From Euryarchaeota archaeon UBA561 (GTDB taxonomy: Archaea > Thermoplasmatota > Poseidoniia > Poseidoniales > Poseidoniaceae), in the NCBI GenBank assembly GCA_002502295.1, contig DANX01000007.1:1-8575 (forward strand): a stretch of 8,575 nucleotides of DNA, written 5' to 3'. The notes beneath the pieces were generated by a model that saw nothing but the letters and a program-made list of their open reading frames with translations, was not told where the DNA came from and made no database searches. The position numbers and the translations under genes are program-made. Of the stretch, positions 1-6,144 are shown piece by piece. The number at the start of each line of letters is the position of its first letter. Positions within the stretch are counted from its first letter, which is position 1.

Positions 1-1152
1 TTACTGCTGTGGCGTTCGTTAACACAATGGCTTGGGGGAATGGGGGTTGTTATGTTGGGTATGCTCGTTCTATCCCGCATCATTGGAGGCGGAATGGCGC
101 TGGCACGTGCTGAACTTACAGGTCCCTCCCTCTCGCGCTTAAGACCAAAACTTCGTCAAACGGCCATGGCGCTGTGGGGGCTATACCTTTTCCTCACTCT
201 TCTTGAGATGCTTGCACTGAAATTCGTTGGTGGGATGACGTTGTTTGACGCCGTCAATCACGCCTTTACCACCATGCCAAGTGGAGGTTTTTCGACGCGA
301 GATGGAAGCATTGGATACTATGATTCTTCGACCATTGAACTCATCATCATCGTGTTCATGTTCCTCGCAGGTGTAAACTTCACCTTGATGTGGTTGATGG
401 GAGCCGGCGATTTCAAAGCAGCCATCAACGATGAAGAATTCAGAACTTATTTGGTCTATATATCAGGTGCTGTCTTCCTCATAACGCTCTCGCTTGTGCT
501 GGTCGGTGTCGCTCTTGGCCAAGCGGTATTGGATACGCTGTTCCATGTGCTGTCCATCGGTACATCCACTGGCTATGCTTCGGCGGATTATGGCTCATGG
601 CCGGGAGTAGCACGGATCATTCTGTTTTTGTTGATGATCGTCGGAGCATGTGCCGGTTCAACCAGTGGGGGGCTCAAATTGATGCGGATACGTATCGGCC
701 TCAAGGTCGCCTTCCGTGAACTGGCACGTATCGCTCAACCTCGGAAAATACACATGATTCGAATGAACGACGAAGTGGTTGAACAAAAACAGGTCAGTTT
801 GGTGGTTGGAATGTTGTTCATTTGGGTCATTTTGTTTGGATTCTCCTGCATTGTTCTCGCCATGATGATGCCTGATGCTTCGTTTGAAACCATTTTTTCC
901 GTGGCCGCCTCTGGACTCGGTAATACCGGTCCGGCTCTCGGAGCATACGGCCCAACTGAAACATGGGCAAGCATGAATTCCGGTTCGCTTCTGTTCACAT
1001 CGGTGTTGATGTGGTTTGGCCGTCTTGAGCTCCTCACTGCCATCATTGTCCTTCATCCCCACAGCTGGCGACGTCAGGAAAAAGCAGACGGCGAACGGCA
1101 AGGAATGGCGATGGTCAAACGAATCCTGGATCGCGATGAACCAGAGGATTAG
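1..1152 (+). CDS. trkH: TrkH/KtrB-family potassium uptake transporter, 5'-truncated
   Basis: Membrane subunit of a Trk/Ktr potassium uptake system, normally gated by a cytoplasmic TrkA-type nucleotide-binding subunit that is not in this window. The frame is open from base 1 and begins inside the conserved family segment LLLWRSLTQWLGGMGVV, so the ATG at 40 is internal and the true start lies left of the window. About 383 residues are visible; TrkH proteins are usually near 480, so roughly 100 residues are missing, including the first pore loop. Three pore-loop/filter segments remain: MPSGGFSTRDGSIGYY (about residue 93 on), SIGTSTGYASADYGSWP (about 185 on) and ASGLGNTGPALGAYG (about 300 on). 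GSTSGGLKLMRI (about 220-231) matches the glycine-rich intramembrane gate region before the last pore repeat. Several hydrophobic segments alternate with these loops, as expected of the fourfold M1-P-M2 architecture. The stop codon overlaps that of convergent rfcL. TrkH versus KtrB cannot be settled from the fragment. Confidence 0.93.
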   Translation, partial: LLLWRSLTQWLGGMGVVMLGMLVLSRIIGGGMALARAELTGPSLSRLRPKLRQTAMALWGLYLFLTLLEMLALKFVGGMTLFDAVNHAFTTMPSGGFSTRDGSIGYYDSSTIELIIIVFMFLAGVNFTLMWLMGAGDFKAAINDEEFRTYLVYISGAVFLITLSLVLVGVALGQAVLDTLFHVLSIGTSTGYASADYGSWPGVARIILFLLMIVGACAGSTSGGLKLMRIRIGLKVAFRELARIAQPRKIHMIRMNDEVVEQKQVSLVVGMLFIWVILFGFSCIVLAMMMPDASFETIFSVAASGLGNTGPALGAYGPTETWASMNSGSLLFTSVLMWFGRLELLTAIIVLHPHSWRRQEKADGERQGMAMVKRILDRDEPED

Positions 1153-2714
1153 AACAGCGTTGTCTGCCCAGGGGTCGTGTCTGAATCGTCCTTGTCGGAA
1201 GGTTGGTCCGGCATTGCTTCGGTGCGTGTCTGTGGCTCCAGCTTTGGATGGGCCACAGGCTGACGCTCCTTTTTCAAAGAGCGCTGTGCAGAGAGGTGCG
1301 CTTCTTGAGCTTCATCATAGGTTTTCATGAGTTCCTTCGATGATCGTTTTGATTTGGCTAAACCAGCGATTGAAAGGTGTTCTTCAGACGACAGACCAAG
1401 TCCGATCGATATGTCCAGCAAAGAAGAATCACCAAGCGGACTCTCGTCGTGCGTGAGGACGAACAATGGATGAAGAAATTCTTCTCGAGTGATGGCCTTG
1501 TTGGTGCCTGCGAGGTCTGCAAGTTTCTCAACAATGCTTGCCCTTCCGGAAGGAGCAGAGCGCCTTAGATAGTGTGGATAAGAGGGGAAAATTCGGCCTT
1601 GCAGGGGCACCTCATTTGCCGTCGAAGCAGCGAGCGCTGTCAGGTGGTGTGTCCAGTAGGTAGAGCGATGAGCAGTGTTGAGAAATCGTCCCATCATGGC
1701 ACGATCGGCTTGGAGCAACGTGGTCGTTCCTCGTCGAACGCTCGGTGCATGGGTGAACAATGAGGCATTGTTCCAGTGAACCCAATTCAAAAACTCGGAT
1801 GCATCTTTATCGATGGTTCGAATAAGGTCCGAAGCCTTCTCGCTGACTCGTTCTCTATAGAGTCTATCAAGCCCGGGGAATATCTCAACAGAAACGTCGC
1901 GCTGACTGGCTTGGGCGTGGTCGTTGACCATCGCTGCCGTGAGGGGCCCATCGTTCAACCCAGAAGTGATCACCTGCAAATCACGAACCAAGGCTCTGAG
2001 GTCTCCGTGATTGGTTGACGCAAGGGCGTCAATCGCTGCGTCTTCAAAGGGAATTCCTTCTTCGCGAAGCACGCGACGTGCAATCCTACGCAAAGCTTCG
2101 TCATTCGCTCGGACAAAATTGATCTTCAGAAGATGCCGCGTGAATCGGTCCCGTGTGTTTCGCCACGATGAGTTCCTACCCCACAGGCCCATCTCTTCGT
2201 TGCATGCGAGAATCACAGGTTGCTTTGTTTGGTCCAAAAGTCGAAGCAATTCTGCCTTTCCTCCCGAATCCCCAGAGAGCGTCGAACCCGGGCGCTCGTC
2301 ATTACCATCCATGGCACGTTCTATTCGATCCTGACTCAGCTGGCGCAAGCCTCCCGAGAGGTGGTCAACCTCATCCAATAGAATCAGCGTTCGGGACGGA
2401 GCAGCCGCAGGGTCGTGGAAAAGCGACCGATGCGTCGCACCGCTGGTCGCAGCTTTTCGAATGGCTGCTGCGTTTCGCGCGTCGCTGGCGTTGAGTTCGA
2501 TAACGTTCCACCCCATGTCTTCCGCAATGGCTCGGGCTACGGTCGTTTTTCCAACGCCGGGTGGCCCGATGAGTAGGATGGCCTTCTTCTTCGGCGCCCC
2601 GTTTTGCCATTCATCAAGCCAAGCGCGAATCTTTCTACGCTGTACTTCATTGCCTTCGAGCAATTGTTCAGAGCGAGGGCGATGGCGCTCAGTCCAATCG
2701 CTCGCTTGACCCAT
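1149..2714 (-). CDS. rfcL: Replication factor C large subunit (clamp loader)
   Basis: AAA+ ATPase subunit that, with RfcS, loads the PCNA sliding clamp onto primed DNA at the replication fork. The start at 2714 gives 521 residues beginning MGQASDWTERHRP, which puts the family's N-terminal (D)WTEKYRP-like box four residues in; AAGGT lies six bases upstream. An in-frame ATG at 2753 would add 13 residues (MVKIEEPSPQGHP) and overlap the preceding gene by 14 bp; it is a real alternative. Visible motifs: Walker A GPPGVGKTT (50-58), the conserved ELNASD (73-78), Walker B LILLDEVDHL (110-119), sensor 1 ILACNEE (168-174) and sensor 2 region GDLRALVRDLQ (237-247). The loop between Walker B and GGKAELLRLL is unusually long. 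After the AAA+ and helical domains comes a charged, probably disordered tail (about 465-521) ending QTTLF, a shortened PIP-like motif for binding PCNA. Archaeal RfcL proteins are often 400-500 residues, so this is slightly long. It is probably cotranscribed with glyS and the small membrane protein. Confidence 0.93.
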   Translation of the reverse strand: MGQASDWTERHRPRSEQLLEGNEVQRRKIRAWLDEWQNGAPKKKAILLIGPPGVGKTTVARAIAEDMGWNVIELNASDARNAAAIRKAATSGATHRSLFHDPAAAPSRTLILLDEVDHLSGGLRQLSQDRIERAMDGNDERPGSTLSGDSGGKAELLRLLDQTKQPVILACNEEMGLWGRNSSWRNTRDRFTRHLLKINFVRANDEALRRIARRVLREEGIPFEDAAIDALASTNHGDLRALVRDLQVITSGLNDGPLTAAMVNDHAQASQRDVSVEIFPGLDRLYRERVSEKASDLIRTIDKDASEFLNWVHWNNASLFTHAPSVRRGTTTLLQADRAMMGRFLNTAHRSTYWTHHLTALAASTANEVPLQGRIFPSYPHYLRRSAPSGRASIVEKLADLAGTNKAITREEFLHPLFVLTHDESPLGDSSLLDISIGLGLSSEEHLSIAGLAKSKRSSKELMKTYDEAQEAHLSAQRSLKKERQPVAHPKLEPQTRTEAMPDQPSDKDDSDTTPGQTTLF

Positions 2715-2739
2715 GGGGTGACCTTGCGGGGAGGGTTCT

Positions 2740-3063
2740 TCAATTTTCACCATTGGTTTTGGCGAATTCGTTGAGGATGAGCAATCCGATGAACCCCCCT
2801 GCAATGAAACAAATCGGGGGGATAAGTGTTCGAGCGAGCGGTCCACTCTCTGTAAGATTTGAGTCTGCAACTATCAAAGCGGTGATGGAGGTGATGAACG
2901 GTATGGTGTGGTAATACCACGGTAAGGTTGAGGCGAAGTTACGTTGGGGGGGTTTGGGACCGCCTGCTTGTTGGATGGCTTCCTCGCTTAGGGCTTGAGA
3001 ACACTTTGGGCAAATGTGCCACGTGGAGTCAACACCTATTCCACATGCCGGGCATATCTCCAT
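2740..3063 (-). CDS. Small zinc-ribbon, two-helix membrane protein, function unknown
   Basis: A 107-residue protein I do not recognise as a named family. The N-terminus is a compact zinc ribbon with two CxxC knuckles, CPAC (Cys4, Cys7) and CPKC (Cys18, Cys21), which should bind one zinc ion. A short proline-containing linker (about 30-46) follows, then two hydrophobic segments likely to span the membrane: about 49-66 (from WYYHTIPF) and about 80-97 (from LIPPICFIAGGF), joined by a short polar loop. The tail is short and polar. Both ends are probably cytoplasmic, since a zinc ribbon usually needs a reducing compartment. The ATG at 3063 has GGAGTGG about 10 bases upstream. The gene starts 51 bp after the glyS stop and ends 25 bp before, or 14 bp inside, rfcL depending on the rfcL start, so it probably belongs to that transcription unit. 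An AT-rich ATACAAATA on the minus strand near 3086-3094 could be an internal TATA. Archaeal genomes carry many zinc-ribbon membrane proteins without known roles, and I assign none here. Confidence 0.82.
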   Translation of the reverse strand: MEICPACGIGVDSTWHICPKCSQALSEEAIQQAGGPKPPQRNFASTLPWYYHTIPFITSITALIVADSNLTESGPLARTLIPPICFIAGGFIGLLILNEFAKTNGEN

Positions 3064-3114
3064 GGCTCTAAGACCACTCCTGGCCTATTTGTATCTTGGT
3101 TTGAGAACATCAAT

Positions 3115-4785
3115 TCACGCAAGAAGCGTGTCGGGATGGATACGAACCTGCTCACCAGTGTCTCTGTTTCGAACGGTCACTGTTCCGTCCTCCAATGTCT
3201 GATGGTCAACCGTTAAACATTGAGGAGTTCCGATTTCATCCGCTCTCGCATATCTTCGACCGATTGAACCACTTGCATCATACATGGAAACGATCCCCGG
3301 TTTTCCACAGAGTTGTTGATGCAGATTCCAAGCTAAATCGCCCATTCCATCTTTTTCAAACAAGGGGAACACGGCGTAATCAACAGGGGCGATGCATGAA
3401 GCGAGCCTCATCAAGGTGTAGTGTTCTCCGTTCTTTTCAGTTTCGTGGTAGGCGTGGTCAATGACATGCCAAATGATTCGGTCAATACCAAAGGCCGGTT
3501 CAATGACGTGAGGAATGTACCATTCGCCCGTTTCTTTGATTGTTTGTTGGTTTGGTTTGACGTGTTCTTGCCCGATCTCCACAACCTCGTCATTGCCGAG
3601 CGTGATCTTGCAGGGAAAGGATGTGTCCTTTGGCAACGCTTCAACCGCTGTTTTCACTTGGCCAGCAAGCCCTTTGAACGTCGGTCCCACCGTTGAACCA
3701 TTGATGGTCCATCCATCGATAACCGTGGTCCGTGGCTCATCGAATTCTCGACGCGCACGGAGGGTCTTTCCTGTGGCCTTTTCATGACTTTCGAGGTCGT
3801 AGCATCCTCGGTGAGCAATTCCAACGCATTCAACCCATCCATAACTCCCCTGGATTTCTGCGTCCCAACAATCCATGGCGTAGTGGGCCATTTCGTCTTG
3901 TTCGTGTTGTCGAAACCGTATTCTGGCTGGATCAATGCCCACGTCAACGAGGAAATCATGGGTGATTCCCATGAATCGAGCAACGGTTGGATGGCGAATA
4001 AGTTCTTTCTTACATGCCTCAAACAACGTCATTACTGCTGGCTCTTCCATGTCCGACAAAAGGTGCATCGGTCGGCCATCCCAAGGCGTAAGGTCATCGG
4101 TCAACTCAGCCTCTGGGTCGATGAAGTATTCCAGCTCAGCCATGTTGAATTCACGCAACCGAATCATTCCTTGTCGCGGAGCGATTTCATTCCTGTAGCC
4201 CTTCCCAACTTGCATGGCTCCAAACGGTAGCCGTTCTCGGAAATGGCGATGGAGGGCATTGAATGAGGTGAACATCCCTTGAGCTGTTTCCGGTCTCAGG
4301 AAGCCGGCTCGCCCTGAATCACCAGCCCCGATGGTGGTGTTGAACATCAGATTTTGAGCCGTAATGGTGGTCCACGCTCGATCATTGCACGACGGACATG
4401 TGGGGTTGACGGCGGTCAGAAGTGCTTGGAGTTCATCTCGCTTGAGCGCATCTGGATTCGCATGATGTCCTTCAAGCAAGGTATCAGCCCTGCTTGCTTC
4501 CCCGCATGTTGTGCATTCGGTCATGAAATCTGAAAATTCCCCAACGTGTCCACTCGCCTCAAGAACACCGTAGGGTGTGACCGTTGGACACGACAACTCT
4601 ACGACGTTTCCCAGTTGCAACCAGTGGTCTAGCCAGCGTTGATTGACACGAGACCGCATCCGTCCACCTACGGGACCAAAATCATACAACCCTTTGGCGC
4701 CCCCATGAATCTCAAAGGCAGGCAAAAGAAAACCCCGCCGTCGAAGCATGCCGTTCAGCCGCTCCAAGCGCCCATCTCCCGTCAT
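3115..4785 (-). CDS. glyS: Glycyl-tRNA synthetase, archaeal/eukaryal homodimeric type
   Basis: Class II aminoacyl-tRNA synthetase that activates glycine with ATP and charges tRNA-Gly in the cytoplasm. It is 556 residues, close to the usual size of the archaeal alpha2 enzyme. The N-terminus contains RRGFLLPAFEIHGGAKGLYD (16-35), the family's opening block, followed by the motif 1 region GPVGGRMRSRVNQRWLDHW (37-55). Cysteine pairs CTTC (91-94) and CPSC (130-133) form the zinc-ribbon-like insertion seen in archaeal members. FLRPETAQGMF (162-172) precedes motif 2, GYRNEIAPRQGMIRLREF (196-213), with the catalytic arginine in YRNE. HEQDEMAHYAMDCWD (294-308) corresponds to the family's MAHYAxDCWD element. 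Motif 3 is EPAFGIDRIIW (429-439). The rest, from about 463, is the HGTP-type anticodon-binding domain. The start at 4785 is supported by AAGGTG eight bases upstream. It is the first gene of the minus-strand cluster and is divergent from the reductase gene across 121 bp. Confidence 0.96.
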   Translation of the reverse strand: MTGDGRLERLNGMLRRRGFLLPAFEIHGGAKGLYDFGPVGGRMRSRVNQRWLDHWLQLGNVVELSCPTVTPYGVLEASGHVGEFSDFMTECTTCGEASRADTLLEGHHANPDALKRDELQALLTAVNPTCPSCNDRAWTTITAQNLMFNTTIGAGDSGRAGFLRPETAQGMFTSFNALHRHFRERLPFGAMQVGKGYRNEIAPRQGMIRLREFNMAELEYFIDPEAELTDDLTPWDGRPMHLLSDMEEPAVMTLFEACKKELIRHPTVARFMGITHDFLVDVGIDPARIRFRQHEQDEMAHYAMDCWDAEIQGSYGWVECVGIAHRGCYDLESHEKATGKTLRARREFDEPRTTVIDGWTINGSTVGPTFKGLAGQVKTAVEALPKDTSFPCKITLGNDEVVEIGQEHVKPNQQTIKETGEWYIPHVIEPAFGIDRIIWHVIDHAYHETEKNGEHYTLMRLASCIAPVDYAVFPLFEKDGMGDLAWNLHQQLCGKPGIVSMYDASGSIGRRYARADEIGTPQCLTVDHQTLEDGTVTVRNRDTGEQVRIHPDTLLA

Positions 4786-4906
4786 AACCAGTGCACCTTG
4801 TCCGGGTGTCGATGGCTCTTACCTATGAACTTCTCCACTTTTGTTCGCCCAAACATGGATTCTGCTATACACAGCGTTAAATCACGGCCGTGGTTGGTAG
4901 AGGCCA
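4786..4906. promoter_or_regulatory. Divergent promoter region between glyS and the reductase gene
   Basis: This 121-bp spacer separates two divergent start codons and so must carry initiation signals for both. Rightward, CTATACAC (4865-4872) is a weak TATA-like element that would put transcription start near 4890-4895 and leave a leader of about 12-17 bases; a purine-rich GGTAGAGG (4896-4903) precedes the ATG at 4907 with an unusually short 3-base gap. The alternative AT-rich GTTAAATC (4876-4883) looks too close to the gene unless the transcript is leaderless. Leftward, AAGGTG is well placed before glyS, but I see no convincing TATA box about 25-30 bases further upstream. Assignments here are tentative. 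Confidence 0.4.
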
Positions 4907-6010
4907 ATGAGCGAGGTCAAATCTGACTGGGAGGTCATTGTCATCGGCGGTGGTCCAGCAGGTGCCACCACGGCTCGATACATCGCTGAAGGTGGAAAAG
5001 ACGTACTCGTCATCGACCGCAGGGACCCAATCGGCAGCCCCCTCCAATGCGGAGAACTCGTTCCAACCAACAACGAAATGAGGCGGTTGTGCCCCAACGT
5101 CCCAGACATAGACGATCTCTTGCAGACCCCAAAACACGCTATCTCACGCGAGACCACCGAGATGTTCATCGTTCCACCATCTGGTAAACCACTGCGCTAC
5201 CCATTTGAAGGATACATGCTGGACCGTGTTGCGCATGACGAGGCGCTTGTCGATTTGGCCAAGCAAAAAGGAGCGACCTTCCTGACCGATTCTCGCGTCA
5301 GTTCCGTGGAGGGTAACAACGTCCATCTCAAAAACGGCCGTACCCTTACGGGTAAAATTATCGTTGGTGCTGGTGGGCACAACGACCCACTGAGAAAGGC
5401 ATACTGGAATGAGAGCAGCCTAAAAATCCCGATTAAATTTGTACTCATGGATGGAAATTTTGGTGATGCAGTTGAACTTCATTTCGGTTCAATGGCTCCT
5501 GGCGGATACGCCTGGATGTTTCCAAAAGGGAACGGGGCAAACATTGGTCTCGGGGTTCAAAAGAAATTCTGTAAAGATAAAAATCTGAACCAATTAACGG
5601 ACGATTTCATCGGCCGATACGAGGGAGATATTACCTTCACCGGGGCTGGTTCCCTTCCCATGTCCGGAACGATTCGAACCTTTGTCAAAGGTAATTATGT
5701 CCTCGTCGGTGATTCGGCGGGCATGGTGTTGCCCTCAAACGGTGCAGGCATTACAATTGCCATGGTTGGTGGGCGTATTGCTGGTCAGGTCATTGTTGAG
5801 CACCTCAACAACGGTACACCACTTGACCAATACGAAGTACGCTGGAAACAACAAATGGGTCGAGTCATGAAAAATTCAAAACGAGCGTTCAGACTAGGAA
5901 GTCTTCTGCTCCGCATGCCGGATTGGTTCATCAATCTGGTGTTCAACCGTGTGACAAAACCCTTTGTGTGGCGGTCGATCACGTGCAGGAATCTATTCTT
6001 CATATTTTGA
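4907..6010 (+). CDS. Geranylgeranyl-reductase-family FAD-dependent oxidoreductase
   Basis: Flavoprotein of the geranylgeranyl reductase family, which in archaea saturates the geranylgeranyl chains of ether lipids (digeranylgeranylglycerophospholipid reductase) at the membrane surface; relatives act on chlorophyll or quinone side chains. It is 367 residues. The Rossmann FAD-binding motif is GGGPAG (14-19), with an acidic/basic IDRRD (36-40) at the second strand end where the ribose is bound. QCGE (47-50) is the conserved cysteine-glycine segment near the active site in this family. YAWMFPKG (201-208) matches the family's substrate-pocket signature (Y/F)xWxFPK, and GDSAGMVLPSNGAG (268-281) is the second FAD-contact region. 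I see no membrane span, but the last ~30 residues are rich in aromatic and hydrophobic residues and could lie on the membrane. The ATG at 4907 begins a few residues before the first beta strand, as expected. Archaea often have several paralogues, so the exact lipid substrate is not fixed by this sequence. Confidence 0.88.
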   Translation: MSEVKSDWEVIVIGGGPAGATTARYIAEGGKDVLVIDRRDPIGSPLQCGELVPTNNEMRRLCPNVPDIDDLLQTPKHAISRETTEMFIVPPSGKPLRYPFEGYMLDRVAHDEALVDLAKQKGATFLTDSRVSSVEGNNVHLKNGRTLTGKIIVGAGGHNDPLRKAYWNESSLKIPIKFVLMDGNFGDAVELHFGSMAPGGYAWMFPKGNGANIGLGVQKKFCKDKNLNQLTDDFIGRYEGDITFTGAGSLPMSGTIRTFVKGNYVLVGDSAGMVLPSNGAGITIAMVGGRIAGQVIVEHLNNGTPLDQYEVRWKQQMGRVMKNSKRAFRLGSLLLRMPDWFINLVFNRVTKPFVWRSITCRNLFFIF

Positions 6011-6011
6011 A

Positions 6012-6063
6012 CCCGCATCACGGGCGAACAACACCCACATATGCATCACTGCGCATCTCTTTT
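6012..6063 (+). terminator. Possible 3'-end signal after the reductase gene
   Basis: Directly after the stop codon lies a short perfect hairpin, CCCG (6012-6015) with loop CATCA and CGGG (6021-6024). About 30 bases on, ATGC (6041-6044) can pair weakly with GCAT (6053-6056), leading into the pyrimidine/T tract TCTCTTTT (6056-6063). Archaeal termination mainly needs a T-rich tract in the coding strand, so the second part is the better candidate. The stems are only four base pairs and this could be chance. Confidence 0.3.
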
Positions 6064-6097
6064 GAGTGACTTTAGAAATTTAAGCGTCTCCCAACAG

Positions 6098-6105
6098 TTT
6101 ATATG
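6098..6105 (+). promoter_or_regulatory. Archaeal TATA box of the lhr gene
   Basis: TTTATATG matches the archaeal TATA consensus closely and is the strongest promoter element in the window. Transcription would begin about 25 bases on, near 6123-6130, where purines are available, giving a leader of about 15-22 bases that just includes the Shine-Dalgarno sequence at 6131-6136. The box sits at the centre of an imperfect dyad with arms AACAG (6093-6097) and CTGTT (6108-6112). Confidence 0.65.
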
Positions 6106-6130
6106 TGCTGTTCCCTACTCCGCCACCACG

Positions 6131-6136
6131 GGTGAG
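6131..6136 (+). promoter_or_regulatory. Shine-Dalgarno sequence of lhr
   Basis: GGTGAG lies eight bases before the ATG at 6145, with an A-rich spacer (TAAAAAAT). This is complementary to the usual anti-SD at the 16S rRNA 3' end and supports 6145 rather than the later in-frame ATG at 6175 as the start. Confidence 0.7.
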
Positions 6137-6144
6137 TAAAAAAT

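Noticed and set aside
40..42. ATG at 40 as the start of trkH
   Set aside because: The frame is open to base 1 and the codons before 40 encode conserved TrkH residues (RSLTQWLGG), so the gene continues off the left edge.
658..1101. 147-codon minus-strand open frame opposite trkH
   Set aside because: It overlaps the gate and last pore loop of trkH. The His/Asn/Ser-rich translation looks like reverse-complemented membrane codons.
2754..2870. Longer N-terminus for rfcL, starting at 2870
   Set aside because: It would run through most of the membrane segments of the upstream gene in another frame, and the added residues do not resemble RfcL, whose conserved box starts just after 2714.
3784..4230. 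148-codon plus-strand open frame
   Set aside because: It is antisense to the catalytic domain of glyS, including motif 2, with no domain features of its own.
4639..4926. 95-codon plus-strand open frame crossing the divergent spacer
   Set aside because: It overlaps the glyS 5' end and the reductase start, has no SD that I can see, and its translation resembles no protein I know.
6132..6144. GTG at 6132 as the lhr start
   Set aside because: It is out of frame with the helicase; these bases form the GGTGAG Shine-Dalgarno sequence instead.
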